Part shown: positions 8,825 through 16,762 of the stretch, one piece after another
Layout: every line of letters begins with the position of its first letter
Position numbering within the stretch: the first letter of the stretch is position 1
Source of the DNA: an uncultured Bacteroidia bacterium
GTDB lineage: Bacteria > Bacteroidota > Bacteroidia > Bacteroidales > F082
Assembly: GCA_902794155.1 (NCBI GenBank)
Contig: CADBGN010000001.1
Coordinates: 86,395 to 150,394 of the forward strand
Length of the DNA: 64,000 nt
Reading direction: 5' to 3'
Program-made: the position numbers and the translations under genes
Notes under the pieces: generated by a model
Told to the model about the DNA's origin: nothing
What the model saw: only the letters and a program-made list of their open reading frames with translations
The model's database searches: none

Positions 8825-9712
8825 TTATAGGTCTTTTAATTGTTTCCATTCTTCAATGATTTCAGCCTCTACCTTGTCATTTACTGTCACTAGAGGCAGA
8901 CGCAAAACATTCTCACACAAGCCCATGTGGCTCATCAGACACTTGATGCCCGCAGGATTGCCGTCAGCAAAAATTAGTTGGTTCATGTGTAGCATGGCGT
9001 AATGCAGGCGAAGCGCCTCGACAGTATGACCTTCTTTCATGGCATGCATCATACGGCTGAAGGGGGCAGTATAGGCATTGGCTGCCACTGAAATCACACC
9101 TTGAGCACCAAGGGCCATTAGAGGTTGGGTGATGCCGTCGTCGCCTGACAGAACGTCGAAGTCGGAAGGCTTGTCGCGCAAAATCTCCATGATTTGCTGC
9201 AAGTTGCCCGAGGCCTCTTTTACGGCGATAATATTTGGGTGCTTTGCCAATTCCACACAGGTGGTGGCTTGTAAGTTGACGCCTACACGACCTGGAACGT
9301 TGTAAACCACGACGGGTACAGGGCTGGCATCAGCGATGGCCTCGAAGTGAGCCCTCATGCCGCGCTGGTTGGGCTTGTTATAATAAGGTACGACACTCAA
9401 AATGCCTTGGATGCCGCTGAAATCCTGTGTTTTTATGGCCTCAATGACGGATTGGGTGTTGTTTCCGCCCATTCCAAGCAGCACCGGAAGTCGGTTGTTG
9501 TTGGCTTTGAGGATGGTGTCAACGACGAGTTTTTTTTCTGTAGCGCTGAGCGTGGGCGCTTCTGAAGTGGTTCCAAGAGCAACAAGGAAATCGGCACCAT
9601 TGTTGATGACGTGGTTGACAATACTTATAAGAGAATCTGTGTCAACAGATAGGTCTTGCTTAAATGGAGTGATAAGGGCAATGCCCGTACCTTTAAAAAT
9701 GTTGTTTTTCAT
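8825..9712 (-). CDS. dapA: DapA, 4-hydroxy-tetrahydrodipicolinate synthase
   Basis: Condenses pyruvate with aspartate semialdehyde in the lysine/diaminopimelate pathway. A 295-residue TIM barrel. The Schiff-base Lys lies in IAVKEASGNL, the catalytic Tyr in VVVYNVPGRVG, and the N-terminal part has GTTSEAPTLS. It follows the DUF6913 gene by 58 bases and is followed immediately by the carboxypeptidase gene. Confidence 0.97.
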   Translation of the reverse strand: MKNNIFKGTGIALITPFKQDLSVDTDSLISIVNHVINNGADFLVALGTTSEAPTLSATEKKLVVDTILKANNNRLPVLLGMGGNNTQSVIEAIKTQDFSGIQGILSVVPYYNKPNQRGMRAHFEAIADASPVPVVVYNVPGRVGVNLQATTCVELAKHPNIIAVKEASGNLQQIMEILRDKPSDFDVLSGDDGITQPLMALGAQGVISVAANAYTAPFSRMMHAMKEGHTVEALRLHYAMLHMNQLIFADGNPAGIKCLMSHMGLCENVLRLPLVTVNDKVEAEIIEEWKQLKDL

Positions 9713-9770
9713 TTTGTTTGGATATTGTCGTTAAATATCTTATGTCTCGAATTCGCTTGTTCCACATTTG

Positions 9771-10316
9771 TTATTGCTGAGACCCAGCCAATGCTTTCAG
9801 ATAATTATGTAGCACATGAATGTTGGAAACAGGGTCGGTGGCACGTGGGTTTTCGATGAGCAGGTCGTATATCTGTGAGTTCTTGCTTTCGTGGAAACAG
9901 ATTCTGAAGTCTGACTTGGGCAGTGTGCATAGGTAGTCGCTGATTTCAGCGTTTTTTGCTGCCATGTTGATAAGCAATGCGCTGAAAGGCAGTTTTTTGA
10001 TGAACTCATGTTGGTCAGGTTTTAACACACTCATGAAGCCGAAGTCCTTTGGGGTAATCTCGGTGTAGAGATCACTTTGCAAGATTGTATCCGACATTTG
10101 GTTACAAAGAATGATGAATCCGCAGCGGCTGACGCCAAACAGGCTTTTTGCGCTGCTCTCGATGTTCTTGACGATGCTTTTATCACTTTCGTCGAGAATA
10201 ATCAACATGGAGCTAAGCCGCTGGAGATTAGGCATTTTTGCCATGGGTTTCTCCGCGAGAAATTGCTCCAAGGAGCGCTTTAAAGCCCTGTTTCTAAGAT
10301 ATGAAGAGAAATTCAT
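9771..10316 (-). CDS. DUF6913 family protein
   Basis: 181-residue cytoplasmic-looking protein with no signal peptide or membrane segment. It resembles the Bacteroidota-restricted DUF6913 family, often found just upstream of dapA as here; function unknown. A -7 box (TACATTTG on the minus strand, 10321-10328) ends only 5 bases before the ATG, so the message may be leaderless. No catalytic motif is evident. Confidence 0.75.
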   Translation of the reverse strand: MNFSSYLRNRALKRSLEQFLAEKPMAKMPNLQRLSSMLIILDESDKSIVKNIESSAKSLFGVSRCGFIILCNQMSDTILQSDLYTEITPKDFGFMSVLKPDQHEFIKKLPFSALLINMAAKNAEISDYLCTLPKSDFRICFHESKNSQIYDLLIENPRATDPVSNIHVLHNYLKALAGSQQ

Positions 10317-10320
10317 GCTG

Positions 10321-10328
10321 CAAATGTA
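10321..10328 (-). promoter_or_regulatory. -7 promoter box for the DUF6913-dapA run
   Basis: Minus-strand TACATTTG matches TAnnTTTG and is followed by GCAGC and then the ATG. The transcription start would fall at or inside the start codon. Confidence 0.5.
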
Positions 10329-10370
10329 GGGAAATTATATGAGATAGGAGTTTTTTTGTCCAAAAAACGC

Positions 10371-10378
10371 TATTTTTG
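10371..10378 (+). promoter_or_regulatory. -7 promoter box for the MBL-fold gene
   Basis: TATTTTTG followed by C matches the Bacteroidota -7 box, 61 bases before the ATG. No -33 element is obvious at the usual spacing. Confidence 0.4.
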
Positions 10379-10439
10379 CCTTTTTATTTTAGTTCATGGA
10401 ATAACCCAGCCATAAAATATGTCTGGATTTTGTAAAAAT

Positions 10440-11201
10440 ATGATTATCACTGTATTAGGTACTGGGACATCGCAAGGTGTTCCTGTCATTGGTTGTACTT
10501 GTCCTGTGTGTCAATCCAAAGATCCACGCGATAAGCGTCTCCGCACCTCTATTTTGATTCAGACCGATGAAGTGACAATAGCAGTGGATGCTGGCCCCGA
10601 CTTCCGTCAACAAATGTTGCGTGAGAATGTCACCAAGCTTGACGCTGTTCTCATTACTCACGAGCATAAGGACCATATTGGAGGCCTTGATGACCTTCGC
10701 CCATTCATCTTCAAACAGCAAAAGCCCATGACGCTTTATGTCGATGATACTGCTTTGCCAGAGATCAAACGAGAGTATTCATACGCTTTCGACGAGCATC
10801 CGTATCCTGGTGCGCCTACCTACGACATACATCGACTTGATGAAACGCCTTTCGATATCGGTGATATGCATTTCATCCCTATCAAATTGAAGCATTACAC
10901 CTTGACTTGCTATGCTTTTCGCATCGGAATTTTTGCCTATGTCACAGACTTGAGTGAGATATCCGAAGAAGCGATTGAAAAATTGCAAGGCGTTGAATAT
11001 CTGATTATTGAAGCATTGCAGAAGAAAAAGCACTATTCGCATCTTACCTTGGACGAAGCGATAGAAGTTTCTCGAAGGGTAGGAGCGAAGAAGACTTGGT
11101 TTACGCATTGCAGCCACAGCATGGGTCTTGCCGCTGATGTCAATCGCGAACTGCCTGAAGGTATGATGCTTGCCTATGATGGACTGAAAATAAAGATATA
11201 G
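10440..11201 (+). CDS. MBL-fold metallo-hydrolase (PhnP-like)
   Basis: 253-residue metallo-beta-lactamase-fold hydrolase. The metal-binding motif THEHKDHIGGLDDLRPF is intact; the N-terminal GTGTSQGVPVIGCTCPVCQS carries the two-Cys loop typical of PhnP-like phosphodiesterases; a further ligand His lies near the C-terminus in FTHCSH. The start is placed at MIITVLGTGT because the family begins there; an in-frame ATG seven codons earlier is possible. It is divergent from the DUF6913 gene. The in vivo substrate is unknown; a cyclic nucleotide or phosphonate-derived phosphodiester is plausible from family knowledge. Confidence 0.88.
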   Translation: MIITVLGTGTSQGVPVIGCTCPVCQSKDPRDKRLRTSILIQTDEVTIAVDAGPDFRQQMLRENVTKLDAVLITHEHKDHIGGLDDLRPFIFKQQKPMTLYVDDTALPEIKREYSYAFDEHPYPGAPTYDIHRLDETPFDIGDMHFIPIKLKHYTLTCYAFRIGIFAYVTDLSEISEEAIEKLQGVEYLIIEALQKKKHYSHLTLDEAIEVSRRVGAKKTWFTHCSHSMGLAADVNRELPEGMMLAYDGLKIKI

Positions 11202-11266
11202 CTATCAGCCGTCAGCCGTCAGCTATCAGCTCCGATTTGCCCACGCTGTAAGCTGACGGCTGACAG
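11202..11266. repeat. Inverted repeat after the MBL gene
   Basis: CTATCAGCCGTCAGC at 11202-11216 pairs with GCTGACGGCTGACAG at 11252-11266, one mismatch in 15. The left arm also contains a tandem CAGCCGT. It could end transcription weakly but lacks a T-run. Confidence 0.6.
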
Positions 11267-11373
11267 CCAAACAATTGACTACGTCGAATTATCATTTCAA
11301 CGATTAAACAAATCGAAGATTGGCTAACGCCGAATTAAAATTTCAACGAAGTTAAATAAACAATTCAACAATA

Positions 11374-11832
11374 ATGAAATCTACCTATTCCCAAAGACTG
11401 ATTAAACTCGCCGACCTCAATCACCACCAAACTTTTTTTGCAGGTCGCTGTTCCGAATACTTTTTAGAGAGTTCGTATTTCGCTGTGGCGCAGTATGTTG
11501 ACACGAAAGATACCGTCCTTCTCGTTCTCCACGGCATTGATTTTAAGTTCCCGATTTTCGCGGGCGACATTGTCACCTTCGAGAGCAAGGTCATCTCTGT
11601 GGGTCGCAGCACATTGACGGTCTATACAAAGATGTACCGCAGCCGCGAGCCCGAAAAGATTGCCGCCGATGGCTTCGCCACCTTCTCTTATTTGGATGAG
11701 AACCACCATTCGCGCCCCCATGGGATCACACTGGAGCCTGAAAATGATGAAGAAAGGTTCCTGCAGCAGCAAGCCTTGGAGGTGATGGAGGACTCGAAAC
11801 GCCGGGCAAAGGCGATGAACCAACGGCTTTAA
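11374..11832 (+). CDS. Hotdog-fold acyl-CoA thioesterase
   Basis: 152-residue single hotdog domain of the acyl-CoA thioesterase type. The helix segment with GRCSEYFLESSYFAVAQYV and the strand core FAGDIVTFESKVISVGRSTL are recognisable. It presumably hydrolyses acyl-CoA or a related thioester in the cytoplasm; chain-length preference cannot be read. It is preceded by a 172-base non-coding stretch rich in small hairpins. Its stop overlaps the stop of the convergent HD-domain gene by 4 bases. Confidence 0.8.
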   Translation: MKSTYSQRLIKLADLNHHQTFFAGRCSEYFLESSYFAVAQYVDTKDTVLLVLHGIDFKFPIFAGDIVTFESKVISVGRSTLTVYTKMYRSREPEKIAADGFATFSYLDENHHSRPHGITLEPENDEERFLQQQALEVMEDSKRRAKAMNQRL

Positions 11833-13064
11833 AGTTCTAACTCCTTCGGGTAGCAAATGAAATGCTTCACCACGGGCTGCGAAAGCACCGAAATGTTCAG
11901 TTGGTCGGAAGCTTCGCTTATGTCCTTCAACGTACCGTCTTTATAAAGAATGTTGATGGCCGACTTTTTGGGATGGTAAGCGTGGTTCGACGAAATGCCT
12001 TGTAGCAGCGCAAAATCCGCCTCCTCTTTTGTCCAGCCGTAGTATTTGGCAATCTTATTCCTTATGGCCTCAATATAGTTCGTGTCGAATGCTTCCTCAC
12101 GCATCTCAATCTTGAATAAATGCCTGTCGGTCAGGCGTCTGCAGAGTTCAGAAAGCACACGGTCTTCATCATCGCACCAAGCTTTTACGGCGGTCATCAC
12201 GTCGTAGTCGTCCAACTGGCAGAATTTGTTCAAAACGTAGTCGGGGTCGTCGTTTTCGAAAGGATTAAGGTTCTTGAGGAAGAACGATAGGGCGGGGGTG
12301 GCAAACAAGTCGCGTTCCTGGCTGAGCATCTTGGCGCGCTTCAGGATGTTGCGCAACATATACTCGGCGCTCAGCACGGCCTTGTGCATATACACCTGCC
12401 AATACATAATGCGTCGCGCCACGATGAAACTCTCCACGGAATAGATGCCCTTGGCCTCAATGGCTAACTCGTTGCCAACGACTTCCATCATCTCCAGCAG
12501 TCGCTCGGCATTTACGCTGCCTTCGGCCACGCCAGTGAAGAAGCTGTCTCGCTTCAGATAGTCGATGCGGTCAACATCCAACTGGCTGGAAATGAGTTTT
12601 GTAAGAAAACCTTTCTTATAGTCTCCTTTGAACATCTCAATGGCCATATCCAGTTGTTCCTCATGGATTTCGTTGAACTTCTGCATCACCTTCAGCGAGA
12701 GTTCCTCATGCGTAACACCCTGTACAATGCTGTTTTCCAAGGTATGAGAGAATGGCCCGTGACCGCTGTCGTGAAGTAGTATGGCCAATGATGCGGCTTC
12801 AAGTTCCTCATTCGTAATCTCATAACCTTTGCCACGTAGCAGTTGTATGGCACGCCGCATAAGGTGCATAGTACCAAGGCTATGGGCGAAACGGGTGTGG
12901 TTGGCACCCGGATAGACTAAATTGGTCATGCTGACCTGCTTGATGCGTCTAAGGCGTTGGAAATAAGGGTGTTCTATGATGTCGAAATGCAGTTCGTCGG
13001 GGATGCTGACGAAACCGTAAATGGGGTCGTTGAAGATTTTCTTTTTGTTGGATGCGCTTGCCAT
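11829..13064 (-). CDS. HD-domain phosphohydrolase (SAMHD1/dGTPase-like)
   Basis: 411-residue metal-dependent phosphohydrolase. The HD motif is seen in HTRFAHSLGTMHLM followed by LAILLHDSGHGPFSHTLE, and a later SSQLDVDRIDYLKRDS segment supplies the final Asp, as in dNTPase/SAMHD1-like enzymes. The substrate may be a nucleotide but is unproven. A -7 box on the minus strand (13083-13090) lies 19 bases upstream. It converges on the thioesterase gene with overlapping stops. Confidence 0.88.
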   Translation of the reverse strand: MASASNKKKIFNDPIYGFVSIPDELHFDIIEHPYFQRLRRIKQVSMTNLVYPGANHTRFAHSLGTMHLMRRAIQLLRGKGYEITNEELEAASLAILLHDSGHGPFSHTLENSIVQGVTHEELSLKVMQKFNEIHEEQLDMAIEMFKGDYKKGFLTKLISSQLDVDRIDYLKRDSFFTGVAEGSVNAERLLEMMEVVGNELAIEAKGIYSVESFIVARRIMYWQVYMHKAVLSAEYMLRNILKRAKMLSQERDLFATPALSFFLKNLNPFENDDPDYVLNKFCQLDDYDVMTAVKAWCDDEDRVLSELCRRLTDRHLFKIEMREEAFDTNYIEAIRNKIAKYYGWTKEEADFALLQGISSNHAYHPKKSAINILYKDGTLKDISEASDQLNISVLSQPVVKHFICYPKELEL

Positions 13065-13082
13065 GTGCCGCTAATTTTGCCG

Positions 13083-13090
13083 CAAAGGTA
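13083..13090 (-). promoter_or_regulatory. -7 promoter box for the HD phosphohydrolase
   Basis: Minus-strand TACCTTTG followed by C matches the consensus, 19 bases before the ATG. Confidence 0.5.
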
Positions 13091-13126
13091 ATGCTTTTTT
13101 CGAAAAGTTGCCGTCTTATGGTTGCA

Positions 13127-13196
13127 GGCCTCAACAGGTATGTCATCCCCAGGCTGGCTAGTGGGCAAAGGCAAGGGATCTATAGCTGTTGAGGCC
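13127..13196. repeat. Palindromic element D, intergenic
   Basis: Arms GGCCTCAACAGGTA and TAGCTGTTGAGGCC pair with one mismatch. The interior starts TGTCATCCC and ends GGGATCTAT, the same core as the copies inside aroB and aroA. It lies in the 319-base gap between the HD gene and porX, which otherwise holds only element E. Confidence 0.8.
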
Positions 13197-13225
13197 GTCA
13201 TGTTGAGTCTGTTACCATTTGCCCC

Positions 13226-13303
13226 GCCTTCCATAGATTGACTACGTCGAATCTTTGATTTCCATGCCCTCGCACATATCTTCGCAGGAATGACATGGAA
13301 GGC
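13226..13303. repeat. Palindromic element E, inverted, with nested 21-base insert
   Basis: Perfect arms GCCTTCCAT/ATGGAAGGC. On the minus strand the core reads GTCATTCC ... GGA and then ATCTATGG. The final segment is split by a 21-base insert (13240-13260) flanked by AATC-like sequence. Same family as element D, opposite orientation. Confidence 0.75.
13240..13260 (-). repeat. 21-base micro-insert, copy 1
   Basis: On the minus strand it starts AATCAAAGATT and ends GACGTAGTC, two small hairpins with three-base loops. It differs from copy 2 (14982-15002) at two positions although the host palindromes are unrelated. Confidence 0.6.
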
Positions 13304-13383
13304 TGTATTGGAATCTCAAAAAAGTTCATTCCTTTAAAACAAAATGTCTATTTTTACGTTTCCTCCATATAAACACGTTAACT

Positions 13384-14937
13384 ATGGACAAAACCACAAT
13401 CCTTTGGGCAGACGATGAGATTGATCTCCTGAAGCCCCATATTATGTTTCTGGAACAGAAAGGCTATGAAGTAGTTACTGCCAACAACGGTTCCGATGCC
13501 ATCGACCTCGTGCGCCAACGCCATTTCGATATTGTATTTCTTGATGAACAGATGCCAGGTATCTCGGGCATCGAGGCCCTCGAAGTCATCAAGCGCGAAT
13601 ACCCCAACCTCCCCGTGGTGATGATCACTAAGAGCGAGGAGGAACGCATTATGGAGGATGCAATCGGTTCAAATATAGCTGATTACCTCATCAAACCTGT
13701 CAACCCTAACCAGATCCTACTTTCGCTGAAACGCAACCTTGAGAACAAAAAACTCCGTGACGAGAAGTCGACGATGAGCTACCAACAGGAGTTCCGCAAA
13801 ATCAGCATGGACCTCAACAACAATCTCAACTTCGACGAGTGGGTTGACCTATATAAAAACTTGGTTCGTTGGGAATTGGAACTCCAAAAGTCGACCGACG
13901 AAGGCATCAAAGGCATCCTCGCCGACCAAAAACAAGAAGCCAACACGCAATTTACGCGCTATATCGAGCGGAATTATGTGGACTGGATTCAAGGCAAAGC
14001 GGAGAAGCCTGTGATGTCGCATACCGTGGTGCGCGACAAGGTAATCCCGCGTCTCGATGATACCGACAAGCCGCTCTTCCTCATCGTCATCGATAACTTG
14101 CGCTACGACCAATGGAAGGCCATCCAGCCACTGATTGAGACCTATTTCCACGTGGAGGCCGACGACATCTATTATAGCATACTGCCTACCACCACGCAAT
14201 ATGCCCGCAATGCCCTCTTTGCCGGGCTGATGCCTCTTGAAATCCGCCGCCGTTACCCGAAATGGTGGATCGACGAGGAGGACGAAGGCACGAAGAACCA
14301 GTTTGAAGGCGAACTTTTGGGTGAGCAATTGAAGCGCTTCGGCAAGAACATCAAGTACTCTTATAATAAGGTGTTGAACTTGCAGGCCGGCAAGAAACTT
14401 TACGATCAGATGGCCAATCTGATGCCTAACAAGCTGAATGTCATTGTTTATAACTTTGTTGATATGCTCTCTCATGCCCGCACCGAGATGGAAATCATTC
14501 GTGAACTGGCCGATGACGAGGAAGCCTACCGCTCGTTGATGTACTCGTGGTTCGAGCATTCCAGCCTTTTCGACATGATGCGCTTCATCGCGGAGAAGGG
14601 CTGCGACATGATCATCACCACTGACCACGGCTCCACATACGTCGAAAAGCCCGTCCGTATCCTTGGTGACCGCGAGGTGAACACCAACCTGCGCTACAAG
14701 TACGGCAAGAACTTGAAATACAACCCCAAGGAAGTCTTCGAGGTGAAAGACCCCGAGAAGATCTTCCTGCCGAAGGTCAACTTGAGTACCACATACGTCT
14801 TCGCCGGGGAGAGCGACTTCTTCGCTTACCCGAACAACTACAACTATTACGTTAGTTATTACCGCAACACCTTCCAACACGGTGGCATTTCGATGAACGA
14901 AATGTTGATCCCGGTGACGCATCTCACGGCGAAGTGA
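13384..14937 (+). CDS. porX: PorX, response regulator with PglZ/alkaline-phosphatase domain
   Basis: T9SS regulator: an N-terminal receiver domain (1-125; phosphoacceptor Asp54 in IVFLDEQMPG, acidic DDE at 10-12, Lys in YLIKPVNP) linked to a C-terminal alkaline-phosphatase-like PglZ domain (about 200-517) containing LFLIVIDNLRYDQW and the PTTTQYARNALF segment. In P. gingivalis PorX works with the sensor PorY and sigma factor SigP to control por genes, and its phosphatase domain acts on nucleotide substrates. No sensor kinase is next to it. Length (517) is typical. The upstream gap carries two palindromic elements and no clear -7 box. Confidence 0.95.
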   Translation: MDKTTILWADDEIDLLKPHIMFLEQKGYEVVTANNGSDAIDLVRQRHFDIVFLDEQMPGISGIEALEVIKREYPNLPVVMITKSEEERIMEDAIGSNIADYLIKPVNPNQILLSLKRNLENKKLRDEKSTMSYQQEFRKISMDLNNNLNFDEWVDLYKNLVRWELELQKSTDEGIKGILADQKQEANTQFTRYIERNYVDWIQGKAEKPVMSHTVVRDKVIPRLDDTDKPLFLIVIDNLRYDQWKAIQPLIETYFHVEADDIYYSILPTTTQYARNALFAGLMPLEIRRRYPKWWIDEEDEGTKNQFEGELLGEQLKRFGKNIKYSYNKVLNLQAGKKLYDQMANLMPNKLNVIVYNFVDMLSHARTEMEIIRELADDEEAYRSLMYSWFEHSSLFDMMRFIAEKGCDMIITTDHGSTYVEKPVRILGDREVNTNLRYKYGKNLKYNPKEVFEVKDPEKIFLPKVNLSTTYVFAGESDFFAYPNNYNYYVSYYRNTFQHGGISMNEMLIPVTHLTAK

Positions 14938-14959
14938 TGATGGAATGATTGTCGCTTCG

Positions 14960-15059
14960 CGTCATTGCGAGGAACGAAGCAAATCGAAGATTCGACGAAG
15001 TCAATCCCGATAAAGAGCTATACATCTGGATTGCTTCGTCGTTCCTCCTCGCAATGACG
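14960..15059. repeat. 100-base palindromic repeat between porX and tsaE
   Basis: The left arm starts CGTCATTGCGAGGAACGAAG and the right arm ends CTCGCAATGACG; removing a nested 21-base insert (14982-15002) makes the arms near-complementary for about 26 bases. This CGTCATTGCGAGG...GAAGCAATCC type is a common dispersed repeat in environmental genomes. It ends 48 bases before tsaE. Confidence 0.8.
14982..15002 (+). repeat. 21-base micro-insert, copy 2
   Basis: Begins AATCGAAGATT and ends GACGAAGTC, and is followed by AATCC. It interrupts the GAAGCAATCC motif of the host palindrome, with AATC on both sides like a short target duplication. Near-identical to the insert at 13240-13260. Confidence 0.6.
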
Positions 15060-15079
15060 TAAAACGAACGAAAAAGTAT

Positions 15080-15087
15080 TATCTTTG
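15080..15087 (+). promoter_or_regulatory. -7 promoter box for tsaE-aroB-aroA
   Basis: TATCTTTG followed by C matches the Bacteroidota -7 box, 19 bases before the tsaE ATG and 20 bases after the 100-base palindrome ends. Confidence 0.5.
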
Positions 15088-15106
15088 CAGCGCAAATTAC
15101 AAAGAA

Positions 15107-15544
15107 ATGAATTCCAAAGAATTCCATATTAGCGGTGTGGAGCAACTCTCGGAGGTCTCCGATTACTTGATTTCCTTGCGTGATGAAGCCGACATCATCG
15201 CGTTTTACGGCGCGATGGGTGCAGGCAAGACCACGTTAATCAAGAACTTATGCCACAAAATGGGTGTCACCGATGAGGTGAACAGCCCGACTTTCGCCAT
15301 CGTGAATGAGTATGTCACAGAGGAAGGTGAGTCGGTCTATCACTTTGATTTTTATCGTATTAAGAAGTTGGAAGAAGCTTACGATATAGGATACGAGAAC
15401 TATTTCGATAGCGGTAACCTCTGCCTCATCGAGTGGCCCGAAATGATTGAACCGCTTTTGCCCGAGAGGTACATCAGAGTTGATATTCAGCATGGCAAGA
15501 CGGATGACGAACGCGTGATTCTTTGTCAAGTGGTCGAAGAATGA
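15107..15544 (+). CDS. tsaE: TsaE, tRNA threonylcarbamoyladenosine biosynthesis ATPase
   Basis: ATPase partner of TsaB/TsaD in making t6A37 of ANN-decoding tRNAs. 145 residues with P-loop GAMGAGKTT, the conserved SPTFAIVNEY segment, and YHFDFYRIK followed by LCLIEWPEMIE. It overlaps aroB by ATGA (15541-15544), suggesting translational coupling. Confidence 0.95.
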   Translation: MNSKEFHISGVEQLSEVSDYLISLRDEADIIAFYGAMGAGKTTLIKNLCHKMGVTDEVNSPTFAIVNEYVTEEGESVYHFDFYRIKKLEEAYDIGYENYFDSGNLCLIEWPEMIEPLLPERYIRVDIQHGKTDDERVILCQVVEE

Positions 15545-16665
15545 GAAAAGTGATGGATATGACCCAAGCCTCAGAATGCATAGATTCCCGCCAACGCACG
15601 GGTCAACCTTGGAATGACATGCATCCTGAGGCTTTAGAAAGCATGTCATCCCTACGGGGGGATGAGCGGGGCATGGGATCTATGCTTTCTAAAGCCTCCC
15701 AAGTCTTCATCCTCACCGATGAGAATGTGGCACCCTTCTGGCTGCCTGAGGTAGCTCATTGGCTGCATTGTGATTCGGCAATTGATATTGTCATCAAGGC
15801 AGGCGAACAGCACAAAAACCTGCAAACCGTCCAGCGCATTTGGAAAACCTTGATGAAGCATCACGCCGACCGCAACGCCTTGATGATCAATCTGGGTGGT
15901 GGCACTGTCACCGACTTGGGTGGATTCGCAGCCTCGACTTACAAACGTGGTATCAGATTCATCAGTGTACCGACCACTCTGCTTGGAATGATTGATGCGG
16001 CGATAGGAGGGAAGACAGGAATCGATTTTGGTGGTGCGAAAAATCAAATCGGCACATTCGCTGAGGCTGAAGAGGTGGTTATCGACCCTGTTTTTTTGGA
16101 GACTTTGCCTCAAAGGGAACTGCTTTCAGGCCTTTCTGAAATGCTGAAATATGGTTTTGTGGCCGATTCTAAATTATTGGAAACCAATCTGGAAAACTAT
16201 CGGCAATTCATTGTTCGTGCCGGTGAGATCAAGCGTGAGATTGTGGCAAAAGACCCGACAGAAAATGGTCTGCGCAAGATATTGAACTTCGGTCATACTC
16301 TTGGCCACGCCATCGAAAGCCATTGTTTGACGACGGATGCTCCCCTGTTGCATGGCGAAGCCGTTGCCGTCGGTATGCTTGCCGCATTATGGCTATCTGT
16401 GAAACAATGTGGACTTAATGAACAAGTTCTAAAGGACTACGAGGAAAAGTTGCCTGTGTTGCTTTCAGAAGCGGAGATTTCGCTTTCGGAAGCCGATATA
16501 GAAGCGGTTTTAGGTTATCTTGCTCACGACAAGAAAAACAAAGGGGAGAAGCCGCAATTTGTGCTGGTTGAAGCCATTGGAAGACCCGTGTGGGAGGTTA
16601 CGGAAGACTATGACACCATCAAAAGGTCACTTGAATACATCATAAATGAATATGGGAAACGCTGA
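15541..16665 (+). CDS. aroB: AroB, 3-dehydroquinate synthase with palindrome-encoded N-terminal segment
   Basis: Second shikimate enzyme, converting DAHP to 3-dehydroquinate using NAD and a divalent metal. Core motifs are intact: GGGTVTDLGGFAASTYKRG, VPTTLLGMIDAAIGGKTGID, LSEMLKYGFV, NFGHTLGHAIES and LLHGEAVAVGM. The ATG overlapping the tsaE stop gives 374 residues. About 45 residues near the N-terminus (about 9-52) are encoded by two palindromic elements (15566-15698), with normal AroB sequence resuming at VFILTDEN. A shorter product could start at the in-frame ATG at 15682 inside the second element. Part of the usual first strand may have been replaced. Confidence 0.93.
   Translation: MRKVMDMTQASECIDSRQRTGQPWNDMHPEALESMSSLRGDERGMGSMLSKASQVFILTDENVAPFWLPEVAHWLHCDSAIDIVIKAGEQHKNLQTVQRIWKTLMKHHADRNALMINLGGGTVTDLGGFAASTYKRGIRFISVPTTLLGMIDAAIGGKTGIDFGGAKNQIGTFAEAEEVVIDPVFLETLPQRELLSGLSEMLKYGFVADSKLLETNLENYRQFIVRAGEIKREIVAKDPTENGLRKILNFGHTLGHAIESHCLTTDAPLLHGEAVAVGMLAALWLSVKQCGLNEQVLKDYEEKLPVLLSEAEISLSEADIEAVLGYLAHDKKNKGEKPQFVLVEAIGRPVWEVTEDYDTIKRSLEYIINEYGKR
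15566..15634. repeat. Palindromic element A inside aroB, inverted copy
   Basis: Arms AGCCTCAGAATGCAT and ATGCATCCTGAGGCT pair with one mismatch. On the minus strand the core reads GTCATTCC ... GGGAATCTATGC, the family consensus. It is in frame in aroB, and its right arm shares GAGGCTTTAG with element B. Confidence 0.85.
15628..15698. repeat. Palindromic element B inside aroB
   Basis: Perfect 17-base arms GAGGCTTTAGAAAGCAT/ATGCTTTCTAAAGCCTC. The core is GTCATCCC ... GGGATCTATGC. It encodes EALESMSSLRGDERGMGSML followed by SKAS, in the same frame as element C in aroA. Confidence 0.9.
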
Positions 16666-16679
16666 CCAGAATGCAATAC

Positions 16680-16749
16680 GCCGTCACCCCAACACAGAGT
16701 CGTGTCCTTCTTGTTCGGGAGATTGCGGGTCTGGGCCCGCAATGACGGC
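16680..16749. repeat. Palindromic element F at the aroB/aroA junction
   Basis: Outer arms GCCGTCA/TGACGGC enclose a strong inner hairpin (GCGGGTC ... GGCCCGC) ending GCAATGACGGC; a further CATGG/CCATG hairpin follows at about 16750-16766. This is a different family from A-E, of the 'GCGGGTC..GCCCGCAATGACG' dispersed type. It lies upstream of, or inside, the aroA N-terminus depending on the start used. Confidence 0.7.
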
Positions 16750-16762
16750 ATGGAGGTCCGCC

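Noticed and set aside
13849-14922. 357-codon open frame opposite porX
   Set aside because: Entirely antisense to the PglZ domain of PorX; hydrophobic composition is a by-product of the opposite strand's codons.
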